From Blastobasis lacticolella (lineage: Eukaryota; Arthropoda; Insecta; Lepidoptera; Blastobasidae), in contig LR990048.1 of the NCBI GenBank assembly GCA_905147135.1, forward strand, positions 1,906,563-1,970,562: a DNA stretch of 64,000 nucleotides. Direction: 5' to 3'. This document shows, in pieces, positions 10,641 through 22,247 of this stretch. Each line of letters begins with the position of its first letter. Position 1 is the stretch's first letter. The translations under genes were made by a program, and so were the position numbers. The notes under the pieces are model-generated. The model had not been told where the DNA came from. It ran no database searches and worked only from the letters and a program-made list of their open reading frames with translations.

Positions 10641-11719
10641 CTCACCTGCAACCTAAATGTATGAATTGTAGATGTTATATGCGACAGTTACCACTTCAAA
10701 TCAGGTGCAGGGCTGTTTGCCCGTTTGTCATTGAGTAGCATTAAAAAAAGTTTACTCCTAGACGTAAGGTTGCTCCTTTCGGAGAAAGTCATATATAGGT
10801 ATAGACGGCATTCCCTGCCAGCATTTGCATTCACAATTCGTAACTTTAATCATATGTCGCTATATTTTTGGTAAGCAGCTAAAAAGAAGTCCTGTTTTAC
10901 AATTACAAATATTGTAATTACTTATAGACAGTTTCAATATGAAAGTAAACATTTATCTCAATGTCCTTGCAAGCAGTTCCTGTATCTTGGCGTAGTTTTT
11001 ACCAGTCACTTACTTTTACGTTCATGATATGTAAACATTTAAATACACTGTGAAATGCGGAGGTAATATATTAATATATTGCTCTCGTTATTCCATAACA
11101 GTAATTTGTTTAAAAAGGAAACTAGACTATTTGTGATCGAGTTCAAATGTAATATTGATACCTCTATTATTTAATATAATTCTTCTCACTGTGAAAACAC
11201 CTAAAATGACATAATTATTAATAGTACCTCCTCCTTGGATGAAATCTCCTAACCCTCACTGATCACTTTCGCACGATAGAAGTCCAAGATAAGTACAGGA
11301 TATACGTAATTCGAAAGCTATTTTCCATTTAATCTCTATTTGTTCAAATAATTCTAGCGCCCCAACAAATGTTGTTTTTTATCACAATAAAGGAAAGTGT
11401 AGCGTGTAATTGTAGCACCTCCAATACTGATAGTATTGTATTACAGAGTTCCAATTATATATATACGCTTGTATAAACTACTTTACCAAGCGAAATCCAA
11501 TGATAAGAACCTTTACAGTTGTGTACTCGCACTAATCAGGCTTGAGTTCTACCGCAGTCAAGTACTTTATTTGTGTCAGTTGCAATATCTTCTTGAGTGT
11601 GTGGATGTGGAATCCTTCAGAGCAAATAACGTTTATTTTTAGCGATGCTATGGAGAGGTGTTATAAGGTTTATATGTGTAACTGTGTTTGGGGCATCGTA
11701 GCTTACGATTTTTTTTATT
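10641..11719. other. No gene seen; spacer
   Basis: AT-rich with short frames only; no recognised repeat. Confidence 0.5.
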
Positions 11720-11724
11720 TCACT

Positions 11725-12020
11725 AACGTGGCAAACAAGCTAGCGGCCTGCCTGATGATAAACAGTCACCGCAGCCTACGGACGTTTGCAATACCAGGGG
11801 CATCACCCACGCGTTGCCGACCTCGTAAAAACCTTTTTACCCCTTTCTTGAAGAACTCCATGTTGTACTCTCCGGGGAATACCTCTCCAGGTAGTTTATT
11901 CCACAACCTTAGTGTGCGTGGGACAAAGTTCCTTTGGAACCGCACTTCGCCATCAATTTGGCTCCAAGGTGTGAGGATGAACTCCCTGTCGGTGGCGAAT
12001 GGGTGGACTGTTTTCAATGC
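11725..12020 (-). mobile_element. LINE RT C-terminal fragment (83-aa frame)
   Basis: The minus frame 12017-11766 encodes REFILTPWSQ, then VRFQRNFVPRTLRLWNKLPG, then YNMEFFKKGVKRFLRGRQR. This is the C-terminal end of a LINE reverse transcriptase ORF. Sister copies lie at 21538-21795 and 47850-47943. It is 5'-truncated and non-functional. Confidence 0.8.
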
Positions 12021-12296
12021 GTATTCTTTATTTGAAAACTAGGTTCCCGATAATTCCTATCTAAGCTTTTTTAAATAGGTCCAGTAGTTTGACAAATATT
12101 TCCGTATTGTGGACTTTTTCAGAGGTTCTCCAACAACTGGTTCAAGCTTATAATTAACTTGCAATTTTTGTGTTCGGGTCATATCTTGCAAGCCTAATTT
12201 GACCCACTTCTCGGCGTTAGATTGAGCTGAAGTTCTGTATACCTATGTAACTTGGATGACAATGCATTAATATGGTACCATGGAGCTGATGGAGTC

Positions 12297-12545
12297 GGAA
12301 GGTGGTCATGAGAACTAATGAACGCAATAATATAACCCCATCGTACTTGAGCTCTTGAATAAATGATTGGAATTGTCTTGATGAGTACTAGGTATACCCT
12401 AGGTGATATTCAAGTTCTTATGATGATCACATAAGGTGGTCATAGGCACACAAACTAAGTGTAATAAACCCATCGAGTCGAGCTCTTTTGATTTATCTTA
12501 CTAAGTACTACTGATCGTAGATGGTCTCCAGTTTAAATAGAAAGC
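12297..12545. repeat. Degenerate ~130-bp direct duplication
   Basis: The block 'aaggtggtcat ... cccatcgtacttgagctctt ... gagtacta' (from about 12297) is repeated from about 12430 with 'aaggtggtcatagg', 'cccatcgagtcgagctctt' and 'aagtacta'. A third, more diverged relative follows at about 39548-39700. Confidence 0.45.
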
Positions 12546-13128
12546 GTATAAAGCTTGTTAAGAAAAACATTATAGAACTTATTAGGTACGGCTTAGTGAC
12601 TAACAGAAAGTGATGAGTGCGTCACCTATACCACCTGCGATTCGGGCACTTAGCTTTACAAGATATTCGATGAACTGATATGATAACAATATCTGAAAAT
12701 TATCTCACATGAAATCATTTCTAGATTCCTTATGATATCAACCAAAGCAATAATAACGTGTGATCTTGAGCGCAGCTGGAAAATTCGTACTTAATGTTAT
12801 GCTATGTGTGGAATCCTATCGTACCATCGTTATCGTAGCCTAAAGTTATAGAAAAAACGAATTTTTATTGTAAATGCTGTTAGATTTCCGAAAATAAATG
12901 AATTCTTATTTAGTGTACAACATAATACTACATTTTCTAATACTACATACAGGGCGTGACTAATCAATTACGCTTTATTTATCTTGACTTCATTCATTTC
13001 GCTATAATTTATAGTACCTTATTTATGACTCTTCTAGAAAACTCACATGGTGATTTATGTAATATGTACTTGAACTTTTTTATATGTAATGCCGCCCAAG
13101 ACATGTTGTTGGTACAACAATAAAATCG

Positions 13129-13195
13129 TAGCCTGCTGGAAGAAATTTCATTATAGAAATATGTTGGCCTGTTGTGTCTGTTATATTGTGTCATT
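13129..13195 (+). mobile_element. LINE 3' UTR fragment
   Basis: 'gcctgctggaagaaatttc' followed by a 'ggcctgttgtgtc' block matches the 3' UTR seen better at 22248-22372 and 37876-38010. Confidence 0.5.
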
Positions 13196-13203
13196 TGTGG
13201 ACA

Positions 13204-13386
13204 CGCTGCGACTTCGTTCGCGTACACCTGTTTTACCCTTACCAACCCTTTTTTGTTGCTTATAAACCTTCTTCTTGAATTACTTTATCTATTGCTGAAA
13301 ACAGTATTAAATTCCACTGCAAAGTTTAAAAGATCTAAGTGTACATAGATACATACGGACGGACGACGGGGAGCGACTCTGTTTTA
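13204..13386 (-). repeat. Dispersed repeat family E
   Basis: One of four copies of a roughly 200-bp element running from 'gcgacttcgttcgcgtac' to 'agcgactctgttttag'. Shared blocks are 'cttcttgaatta', 'gtttaaaagatctaag' and 'tacatagatacata'. Other copies: 15410-15797 (+), 38011-38230 (+) and 46711-46904 (-). This family is very common in Lepidoptera. I cannot see whether it is a MITE or the 3' end of a LINE. Confidence 0.7.
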
Positions 13387-13837
13387 GCTATTTACAGATT
13401 TAGTTCCTTTACTTGTACTTACATTTTTTATATGCAAAGCCTCTCAAGACATGATTTGGCACTTTGGTAAGTTGTATTAATGGTCAGCTGTTTTTTACAC
13501 TTTCTTTCAAAGTTTCCCGGAAAAGACCGCCTGTAGTGATACGGCCGTCTTTACATATCTTTTCACAACTTGGCACAGTACTACTCAAGGACGTAGGTAT
13601 AGTCTAGAGTCTTTTCCTGATATCGATAGGCTGTAGGTACCTAAACTTTCTGGTACTTCCCACTAATCGGTTGTCCTAACTGGCAACCGTCATGCTATCA
13701 TAGTCGCACGTTGCCCGACCAATAGGAGCCCTCAAAACCACTCATCGCACGATCATGATTACACGACCGTGCCAATTAGGACAGCGCCTTACGAAGCACA
13801 TGACCAAATGTGTCTCTATCGCAAAAGAATCACCTTA

Positions 13838-14193
13838 GCGTTAATGATCCGGCTCTACTCTCACACGAGGGCCCGCGTTCCGCCTTGACCATGATCCAGT
13901 ATTTCGCATATCATTAATTACAGTAGAGCGACAAACATCTGACCTCCGTGACCTGACCAGATTGGATCGTAGTTACACAATCATTCGCCTGAACAGGTTT
14001 CTTCACGATGTTTTCCCTCTCCGTTAGTGTTTAACTGATGTACATAATTCAGAAAAGAGTCATTGTAACCAACATGACCGCACTGACCACACACACAACA
14101 AGCAACAACAAGACAAGATAAAAAATATATATTTACTGTGTTTAGTACCTCTCGCTGACGAGTCGGACCCCTTACCACTAACCCACCGACGCT
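13838..14193 (-). mobile_element. SINE-A, full length with small insertion
   Basis: Reversed SINE-A from 'agcgttaatgatcc' to 'cccaccgacgctc'. About 70 bp of foreign AC/AT-rich sequence (near 14085-14145) breaks the tRNA-like head between the B-box region and the body. Confidence 0.75.
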
Positions 14194-14464
14194 CGAATCT
14201 CTATCGCTAGATTAACGTAAATAAAAATCGCTATCCAACGACCTCAATCCGAGCCATCGCGTCGTAATTTGCACAACAAACAAGTTCAACTTGACCTGGT
14301 TGAAAGCAATTGCACTCCAAATTAATGCGGACTCATCAAAACAGTTGCGATTGGTCAATTGAATGCAGAAGTTAAGTGACTTGTCTTGCCGACGTTTTAG
14401 CTGATTATAAAAGTTTAGTTTTCCATACTACTCAATATTGACACCTATATAAAACACCGGAGCA

Positions 14465-14740
14465 ACTTTGCCCGCGTGGCGTCCTACCCCTACCCTACCA
14501 TAACTTACCCTACCCTACACCTACTCTATTCCCACCCCAAACTACATTTACCCTACACCTACCTACCTTTTTTTCTCGCATAGAAACCTTTTTTGGTCTT
14601 ACGCGGGGAAAATCCATTTACGGATGTCTAAATGAATAAGATTATGTGGGACGCGCCTGTTATTGATAATGACAGTCCTACCCACTAAAAACCACCACGA
14701 CCCTACTCCTACCCTACACCTACTTACCTTTTTTCTTGCA
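14465..14740. repeat. CTACC-rich low-complexity tract
   Basis: Many irregular copies of ctacc/taccc, in two blocks (14485-14575 and 14700-14735) separated by about 120 bp. It probably derives from the pyrimidine-rich part of family E elements, whose 'taccctacccc' segment is similar. Confidence 0.5.
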
Positions 14741-15409
14741 TACAAACCTCGTCCTGACTATTGCAAATCCAACAAAAAAAGAAATAACTAAATAAGTGCA
14801 GCCGTTCTGATATTATGCGCGAACACATTTTGATATCTTGGGTGCAAATAATGCAATTTTTGAAGATAAAGTATAGCCTATGTTACTCGATAGTCAACTT
14901 TTCTGCTGATGGGTGAAAAAATAAACTGCAATTTCATAGCTAAAGACCTATCACGACCTTCAGAAAAGTAAACAAACTAGTCAACAAAACTATAATTACA
15001 AATTGCGAACTATCAGAGGTGTTAATTGGAAGAAGAAATAAAATACAAACTATTTCGAAATTTATGTTTATTACAAAACTAAAAGGTAATTTCCTCTAAC
15101 AAAGGGAAGTAAATAAACATGAGTCATATTATACATCATAGTTGCAAGGTTTATGGGAAACAATATGAGATTCATACGAGTATTCACAATACCTACGAGT
15201 TTGCTTATTATGCACATGTGCAATGGAAATATGTTGAAATAACCTAGGAACCGGAAAAAAAAGAACATTTTTAAACTGTAAGATTAAACTTAGGAACCTT
15301 ACCTTTTCGATTTGTTTTCGCGGCGTTTCGGTAGGGTTACACCCACCGTGGTCACGAGACACGGTCGTGGGACGTGGTCATGTCCCTTGTAGTTTATCTT
15401 TACATACTA

Positions 15410-15797
15410 TAAAATAAAGTCGCTTCTCGCCGTCTGTCCCTGTGTATCTATATATCTGTGTACGCTTAGATTTTTTAAACTCATCATCATCATCTGAGCG
15501 GTCAATCCTGGCTAATGCCAGAGTCCGCTTTCCTGCTTTTCTTTCTCCCCTTTGCCCGATCTTCGGCACACTCACGTCGTAAGCCGTTGCCTCTCGCGTT
15601 CGACTCGGCGATGTCACTCCATCGCTTCTTAGGTCTTAGGTACTTCAGATCTTTTAAACTACGCAACCGATTTTAAAGCGGTTTTCAATAATAGATAGAG
15701 TGATTTAAGAGGAAGGTTTATTTGCAAGAAAAAAGAGTAGGTAGGGGTAAAGTACCTAAGCTAAAGGGGTGCGAACGAAGTCACGCCGGTCCACTAG
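15410..15797 (+). repeat. Dispersed repeat family E, interrupted
   Basis: Family E in two pieces. 15410-15480 runs from 'aaagtcgcttctcgccgtc' to 'gattttttaaac'. 15660-15797 runs from 'tacgcaaccgattttaaagc' to 'cacgccggtccactag'. They are split by the insertion at 15481-15646. Confidence 0.75.
15481..15646. mobile_element. 166-bp insertion in family E with 13-bp TSD
   Basis: Begins (tcatca)n, then 'gagcggtcaatcctggctaa', and contains 'gcccgatcttcggcacactc'. It is flanked by agattttttaaac (15468-15480) and agatcttttaaac (15647-15659), a 13-bp duplication with one mismatch. Related fragments occur at 26836-26930 and 39060-39165. Confidence 0.7.
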
Positions 15798-16600
15798 TTA
15801 TTAGTTAGTTAATTCGAAGCATCGAAAGTGTAAAGCCAAAAAGTAACAAAAACCAGACCCTTGTCAGCGAGTCCATTTAAATCTGTATAGAAAATGTAAA
15901 TGTTTGTCAAGTGAGTTATGTTCGCGTTCTAATGGCCCCCAATATATGAAATATAGTACTATCAAAATTAGTTTACTTGCCAATACAACTTAAACTGGAT
16001 GTTTATTGGAAACTTGGAAAGATCTTGGACGTCTAGTGTAAATTGCCATAGAAAATCTAATTAAGTTTGTTGCCTCACATTTGAAAAACATAGTTTTTTC
16101 AGATTATATCGCATTTTTTCAAACAAAAACTCATTCTCTCTGGATGGCTCATTCTTTGCAAAACGTATTACATCAGCGGAGGAATACAACCAGCCTTATG
16201 GGACCGCTCCCTAGTAGCAGCGATATTGGAGACATGACATAATATGTAGATTTCGGTTTTAGATTAAGATTTTAGTTTTACCTACTTCGTTTTAGGTTTC
16301 ATTAATGTTTCTTTGTTATACTTAAATTCAACAAATATTCTTTAAGAGTAATACTGAAAGGAGCCCTTTCAAATAATAACTATATTGCGAAATATAATTT
16401 AATATGCTATCTAGACTTAGTTATTTTTCGAAAAGTTTGGCAACAAACCTAGAGTCGATTTAGAAATCCACTAGTGTACTTCTGTGGCTACACCGGCTAG
16501 CGTTTTCTAGAAATTGCATCGGGTGTCCTGCGTAAGTGGCATTAAAAGATTAATATCAGTAGAGCCAACACCCGTATTCAACTATTAACAAACGCTCCGT
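15798..16600. other. No gene seen; spacer
   Basis: AT-rich, with no recognised coding or repeat signature. Confidence 0.5.
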
Positions 16601-16658
16601 TTTGACTGGAGCGGACCAACTGTCAGTAGCAGTCGATACGAATCCTTACAATGTACAA

Positions 16659-16750
16659 ATAAAGTCGCTTTTGGATTAATTCGGATGCGCGGGCGAGCAG
16701 ACCTTGGTCGGACGTCCGACCACGTCCCCCGCACCTAAAAGCGACTTTAT
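16659..16750. mobile_element. 92-bp mini-element, perfect 14-bp TIRs and central palindrome
   Basis: The termini ataaagtcgctttt (16659-16672) and aaaagcgactttat (16737-16750) are exact inverted repeats. Between them lies a perfect 18-bp palindrome, tggtcggacgtccgacca (16705-16722). The interior is GC-rich, unlike its flanks. 'acaa' borders both ends and is a possible 4-bp target duplication. Confidence 0.75.
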
Positions 16751-16794
16751 ACAACGCAGGGATTAGTATCCAAGCCAGCCAAATCGAAGCATCT

Positions 16795-16870
16795 GTTACT
16801 AGTTTCAGAAACGTATACGAGGTCTCACAGTGTGTCGCGAATGCACAGGGTTGGAACCCTCAACCCAACT
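16795..16870 (-). repeat. Dispersed relative of the 42-bp minisatellite element (partial)
   Basis: Reverse of the shared block: 'gtctcacagtgtgtcgcga' then 'atgcacaggg'. It corresponds to 8755-8810 and 56735-56760 in the other orientation. No 42-bp unit is visible here. Confidence 0.4.
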
Positions 16871-17624
16871 AACTAGTAATACTTGAGTGAGTTATGGTGG
16901 AGATCGTCACTATCGTCCGTCGAAATAAACAAAATTCCAATCCTAAAGCCGTATCGAACGCAGAGTGCGATCACATAGCATTGTTTTTGTGAATACAGGT
17001 GTTCAGACGAGCGTTGTTTTGTACAATACAGATGTACAATTCGATTCAGGTGCATTCGTAAGCTTAAAAAAGATGGCAGTTGATCTGAACGTTGATGTGG
17101 TGAGGTTTGATATACATATTAATATCTTTTGCTTATATATATCTTTAGCTTTGGATAGAGGTAATGCAGAGAATGAATGAGAAACGACTTCCGAATTTGT
17201 TTATTCATATAAGTTACCTCTACCAAAATGGGTTTGTATTCAATGAAATGAAAACCTGTGAATCGACGAGAAAAACTTCTAGGTCAGATAAAGTTTTAGG
17301 AAGTCGTTTTAGCTATCGTTGTTGACTAGAGTCAGAGATACTTTTAACGAAATTCAGCTTTATCCCAATGTTTGAGTGTCGAATTCTTGGTAAGCAGTCA
17401 CTCAATGTTTGATTATCTTGGAAAGATTATTGCTATTGGCTGTTGCTAGTGCCATCTTCCCATTTAAACAAAAAACAACTGAAATATTATACGCGCGCTC
17501 TGATCATTATTTTAAACTTTTGTCTATATTAATATGGTTCTACTGTCTGGAAGAAAAATTATTATATATTAATCCATCCAGTCAGTAGACCATCCAACCA
17601 AAAGACGAACAGCCATCGGATATT
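16871..17624. other. No gene seen; spacer
   Basis: Short frames only; nothing recognisable. Confidence 0.5.
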
Positions 17625-17800
17625 ATCAACACCAGGCGTATCGCCAAAGCGTTGCTCACCTCCTAAACCCGGGGAAACTTTGCTCTGGAGCAAGCTGACC
17701 CATGGAGCACTGGAAACCATAGTCATCGACAGGAATACAATACTATTTAAAATAGTATTGTTTGGCTCCAGTATTCTGTAAGATGGAGGTGCTTCCCTAA
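17625..17800 (-). mobile_element. LINE 3' coding fragment
   Basis: 'ccaggcgtatcgccaaagcg', then 'cctaaacccggggaaac' and 'gacaggaatacaatactatt', match the minus-oriented LINE fragments at 49905-50160 and 23838-24290. A perfect 11-bp-arm hairpin lies at 17737-17761. Confidence 0.5.
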
Positions 17801-19765
17801 TCGGTCGGCATCATTTCGTAGATAAAAATTGCTAGAGATCTCTTCATTATCAGTACAGATATATAGTTACGTTTAAAAGGCACGTGCTCAATCGTACAAC
17901 ATGATATCACTTTTCAGAAAAGTGGGTACACTTGATATTATAAAGATTTGTCTTATCTCCTATTTCAAGGTGGATTGTTGGAAGTGGTGTTACAATATTA
18001 TTGTTAGGTATGTAGCTTACGTTTCTTTGCTTTTGGGTAAATACTGTAAAAGTTAATTATACTACTTAAAATATGAAGAGTTTTATCTTTATGGCTAGTG
18101 TGTTAGTCGTATTAAATACTACACTACTACGTACTACTGTACAAGTAATTCATAACTCCATATCACGCAATTATTTTGGTTAGTAAACGATATAGGTGCA
18201 GGCTGTTCAATTCAGCCAAGCGAGCTTCAAAGCTTAAAAAAGGAGGTCCGTGATATAAAATAAATTAGATGACTCATTGTCATCACATCACATGTGTCAT
18301 AGTGTAATGTGTTGACAGGTGAGACAAAGCTAAATATCTATTCATTCATTATGGAATTACGTAAAATATCGTCACGAGAAATAGTAATCTGTGTTAGTCT
18401 TCCCTATTGTGGTTTCATAGAGTTTTACCATGAATATCACCTGCACCTAGAACAATAACATATTATCTCCGTAGAATCCAATTGTTTGGATGATATCGAT
18501 GGATAATAACAGTACAAGTAAATAGATTACACTTAGAATAAGAGATAAACAAAATCATCACTATACTTAACTTACATGATATATTTCTCGTCTCGTGTGA
18601 ATGAAAGATAAATTATACCCATTTAAACTTGGTTACATAGGTATCATCAATAAATCAATATTTCTTTATTTGAATAGGATACACGGTGTTCCTTCAAACG
18701 TCATAAACATAATATGTCATTTTGTAATATTAACAATATTAATTAATCAAATAATTACATTTTCAATAAATACATTTGCGCCGCGGTACCATCGAGCCAG
18801 CAACGATTCGTTCTATGCATGATCGTGGCATGACATAACAGACCTAATCAAAGTTAAAATTTATTTATTGAGTAGCATATTAAATATAAGGAGCTGGCGA
18901 AGAAAACTGTATAATTACGCTTCTAGTCAAAATAGTTTTTTCTTTTAATCCGGAGGTTTTGGGCCTTCTGAATACGATCCTCAACACAATTACAATTTAA
19001 TTTACAACAAATTTACAATTAAAACGGCCTAAACAGTGTCTAAACATCCAAAGTTCAGGGTTTCGAGCATAACGGCATAATTACTATTTAGGTATATGGT
19101 TTTGTTCGCCAGCTCAATATTTCTCTTTGTCGCCTATAAGGATGGGTTAGGAGAGCAGAAAACGCACAGTGACATGTGGGCCGCAACAGCTACCCACCAA
19201 ATTTCACCCAAATACGTCCGTTTAGGCGTGAAGAGGTAACAAATGACCGTTGTGTATTTAACACACAAAGTTGTGCTAGTATTATAGCTGTTTTCCGCGA
19301 CATCATCCGCGTGGAAATAGTTTTTATGACAGTTTCGCTTTTGCCCGTTCAACCATGTTAAATGACTTTTTCAATGTATGAATAGAAGTATCACGGACCG
19401 GTCAAGCTGTACCTCTGGTTCTACCTACCCAAATTAGATTGAACATGGCTTACATATTGAGCTACACTTTAAACTACCAAGCTGTGAAAACCCCATTAAA
19501 ATCGATTTAGTGTTTTTTCATGATACGCGCACATTTAGAACATAATCAAAACAATAAAAAAAACAGTATATAGGCAGTCTTATTTTTCAATAATATAAAA
19601 TGGTACAGATATGATACCTAGGTAGACGATGATGTATGTATTGATGTCACAAAATTACTTGAATCGTTAGGTCTTTTATATCCAAAACTTAATTGGTTTT
19701 GATAGTGCATTTGAGATCAGGGTCAAGCATATGAATGATACTTTGTTACTATTAATAAATATAGG
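17801..19765. other. No gene seen; ~2 kb AT-rich spacer
   Basis: No recognised coding sequence. Short frames have biased AT codons and no family signature. Confidence 0.5.
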
Positions 19766-19893
19766 TATAATCCGCGTCATGAAAGAAGAGACTTGTCAAA
19801 TGGCAGTAGAGGGGATTTCGCGCAGGTAATCGCCTACTGCGCAAGTCGAACAACGTGACCCGCGATATTTCTTCTTACATGACACTAGTTATA
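19766..19893. mobile_element. 128-bp MITE, copy 1
   Basis: Imperfect terminal inverted repeats (tataatccgcgtcatg at the left, catgacactagttata at the right) surround 'caaatggcagtagaggggat' and a 'tactgcgcaagtcgaa' block. Copy 2 at 27760-27887 has the same length and orientation. Confidence 0.7.
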
Positions 19894-20004
19894 ACGACTT
19901 AAATAATTAAAGCAACTCCCTAAACCCTTATACGAAACAACTTTTGTAGCTCTCACTGAAACGGATTTGTGAATATAGGATTATTATTTAGGTGGACTAA
20001 GGTT

Positions 20005-20100
20005 TTCCGCTAGGGACCCTGGGACTGGTTAATTAGTCTCGGGGGCCGATTGACACCACGTGACGGTGTATTTATTTATTTTTCGTTTTTTTATTTATTT
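20005..20100 (+). repeat. Dispersed repeat, shared with 50646-50720
   Basis: 'ccgctagggaccctgggact', then 'attagtctcgggggccgatt' and 'accacgtgac', recur at 50646-50720. This is probably a LINE 3' UTR segment. Confidence 0.5.
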
Positions 20101-20599
20101 AGGTACAAACAAAACATTTACAGAACACTAACATACAAACTAACACTAACACTAAAACATGAAAGAATAAAAAAGTCATCCACATCGCTGCCCCCCGGAA
20201 TGGTGCCCAGAAAGCAGGCTGCTTTGCCATATTGAATAGCAAAACTTATCCTTTGTCCGAGATACGAGCCAGCTTTCCGGTCACCTGTGTTTTTTTTCCT
20301 ATTATAATAAATTAGTACTGAAAGAGTCTACAAATATTACAGACGGTAATTACACAAACAATCAAACGCAATAGCAAAGAACTGCAATGGTCTACTATAT
20401 TTCGTCTAAGTTTGAAACTCCCGTTCATTGATTGATACGTTAGATCGAAAATTGCCATACCTTCTAAAGTCATTGACACTCACGTACCTTAATTAACTTA
20501 CTTATAACTACAAGGTCCATTACTGCTCACCTAGTTTAATATTGGTCATGGTCTCAACTCTAGTCTAATACAGTAATGAATTAAAAAGCATTTATCTTG

Positions 20600-20735
20600 G
20601 ACATGTGTTGTCCAGCAGAGTATGATAGAGCACCATACGTACCCCCTAAAGAGGTTTTAGAAGGCGACTAATGATAACTTCCGTACTTACAAATCATACT
20701 TGTCTAAGTAAAGTACCGTTACTATGCTCTCACCC
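20600..20735 (+). repeat. SINE-B-like fragment and left copy of a direct repeat
   Basis: 'gttgtccagcagagtatgat' resembles a mutated SINE-B head. The following stretch, 20658-20732 (aaggcgactaatg ... 'accgttactatgctc'), is repeated on the other side of the SINE-A at 21129-21206. Confidence 0.45.
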
Positions 20736-20741
20736 CCATAG

Positions 20742-21096
20742 GAGCGTCGGTGGCCTATTAGTAAAGATATCCGACTCGTAAGCGAGTAGAACCGGGTTCG
20801 AATCCCACTGCGGCCATGTACCAATGATTTTTTTCTGAGTTCTGTACATTAGCTAAACACTAACCGATGCTCTTACGGTCAGGGAAAACATCGCGATGAA
20901 ACCTGCAACTGAATGTGTAATCATGATCCGATCTGGTCAGGTTCCCCTGGTAGTAGGGTCATGGAGGTCAGATGGCAGTCGCTCCACTGTAATGATCTGA
21001 TCTACCCAATCCTGGATCATGATCACGGCGGACTCCGGGCCGTCGTACGCGAGAGCACAACCCGGACATTAACGCCAAGACGATAATAGTTTAGTT
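20742..21096 (+). mobile_element. SINE-A, full length
   Basis: The tRNA-like head has a good B box (ggttcgaatcc, about 20795). The body has 'ctaaccgatgctctta' and 'ggaaaacatc', and the 3' part ends 'acattaacgccaagacgat'. The A box is degenerate. Confidence 0.85.
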
Positions 21097-21230
21097 ATTT
21101 ATTTATTTGTTCCCCATAAGAATGTGTTACAAGGCGACTAATGTATTACTCCCATACTCACAAACCATTCTTGTCTATAAAAAGTAGCGGTACTATTTGC
21201 TCATACACTGTTCGTCTGCGACTCTTTGCT

Positions 21231-21493
21231 AAGTAAACAATAATAATAAACATGCTTAGCTAATTCACACAGCGCCTAGATAGCACCTAAAAGTAAGCAA
21301 AGCTTGTGTTAAGGGCACTAGATGACTGATAAGCTACTTAGATACTTTTAAATAGATATTTATTACACATAAGACCCAGACTCGTAACATAAATTAAAAT
21401 TCATCAGGCCGGGAATCGAACCCGGGACCCGGTCAGAGGGAGAGGTCCCGATGATGATGATGTTAACCAACTGAACCACTTAAGTCTTCAGGT
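21231..21493 (-). mobile_element. SINE-C, full length
   Basis: Reversed SINE-C from 'aaacatgcttagctaattc' to 'gttaaccaactgaacca'. The reversed B box is 'gggaatcgaacccgg' (about 21412). A small gat-repeat expansion lies in the head. Confidence 0.8.
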
Positions 21494-21537
21494 CGTAATA
21501 CGTCAGTCGTAATAGGCTCTATCATTGTTTTTTTTAT

Positions 21538-21795
21538 ACCACGAAGGTGGCAAACAAGCTTACGGCCTGCCAATCAGTCACCGCAGCATATGGCCGTTTG
21601 CAATACCAGGGGCATCACCCACGCGTTGCCGACTCCGTTAAAACCTTTTCACCCCTTTCTTGAAGAACTCCATGTTGTACTCTCCAAGGAAAATATCTCC
21701 AGGTAGTTCATTCCACAAACTTAGTGTGCGTGGGAGAAAGTTCCTTTGGAACCGCACAGTTCGCGAGCAATTTGGCTCCAAGGTGTATCAATTGA
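21538..21795 (-). mobile_element. LINE RT C-terminal fragment
   Basis: Second copy of the element at 11725-12020: 'ggtggcaaacaagcttacgg', 'ttgcaataccaggggcatca', 'cccctttcttgaagaactcc'. Broken by small indels. Confidence 0.75.
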
Positions 21796-21973
21796 AAGGT
21801 GAATAAAATTTGCCCGCTAAGATGCCTAGTATCGATCGCCATTCAAGTATTGTTAATTAAGGACTTTTTTCTTTGATTTTGATATAATTATCGTTTTCAC
21901 TTTTTATAATATTTTTTTTTCTATATCTTCCGATAATCTATTTTTAAAACTAAGTCGTTTTACTTACTACGCT

Positions 21974-22030
21974 AGCTCAGTGACCCAAATTCGATCTTGG
22001 CCTCCGACACCAGAGATCGCCACCTCATCA
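21974..22030 (-). mobile_element. LINE RT C-terminal scrap
   Basis: The reverse complement encodes a WRSLVSEAKIEFG-like tail, matching the fragment at 9786-9942. Confidence 0.5.
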
Positions 22031-22069
22031 TATATTGCGACATCTCCTGCAAATTTGTAATTTATTTAT

Positions 22070-22190
22070 AATGTATATGTATGTAGTATATAGTATCGAT
22101 ATGTATGTATGTATGTGTATGTATATATTTGTAGGTATTTATGTGTATAAGTAGAATGAATATACTTGTATATATATATGCCTTTTTAGA
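22070..22190. repeat. (TATG)n-rich microsatellite
   Basis: Irregular tatg/tgta/tata repeats, purest at about 22109-22135. Confidence 0.7.
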
Positions 22191-22247
22191 GATAGGTAAT
22201 ATTGTGCACGTCCTATCGGCGTCTCATGATCACATCACGCTTCCGAA

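Noticed and set aside
11542..12042. 166-codon plus-strand ORF
   Set aside because: Its second half is the antisense of a LINE RT fragment.
14465..14740. CTACC tract as telomeric or CRISPR-like array
   Set aside because: Irregular spacing, no spacers, not TTAGG; ordinary low complexity.
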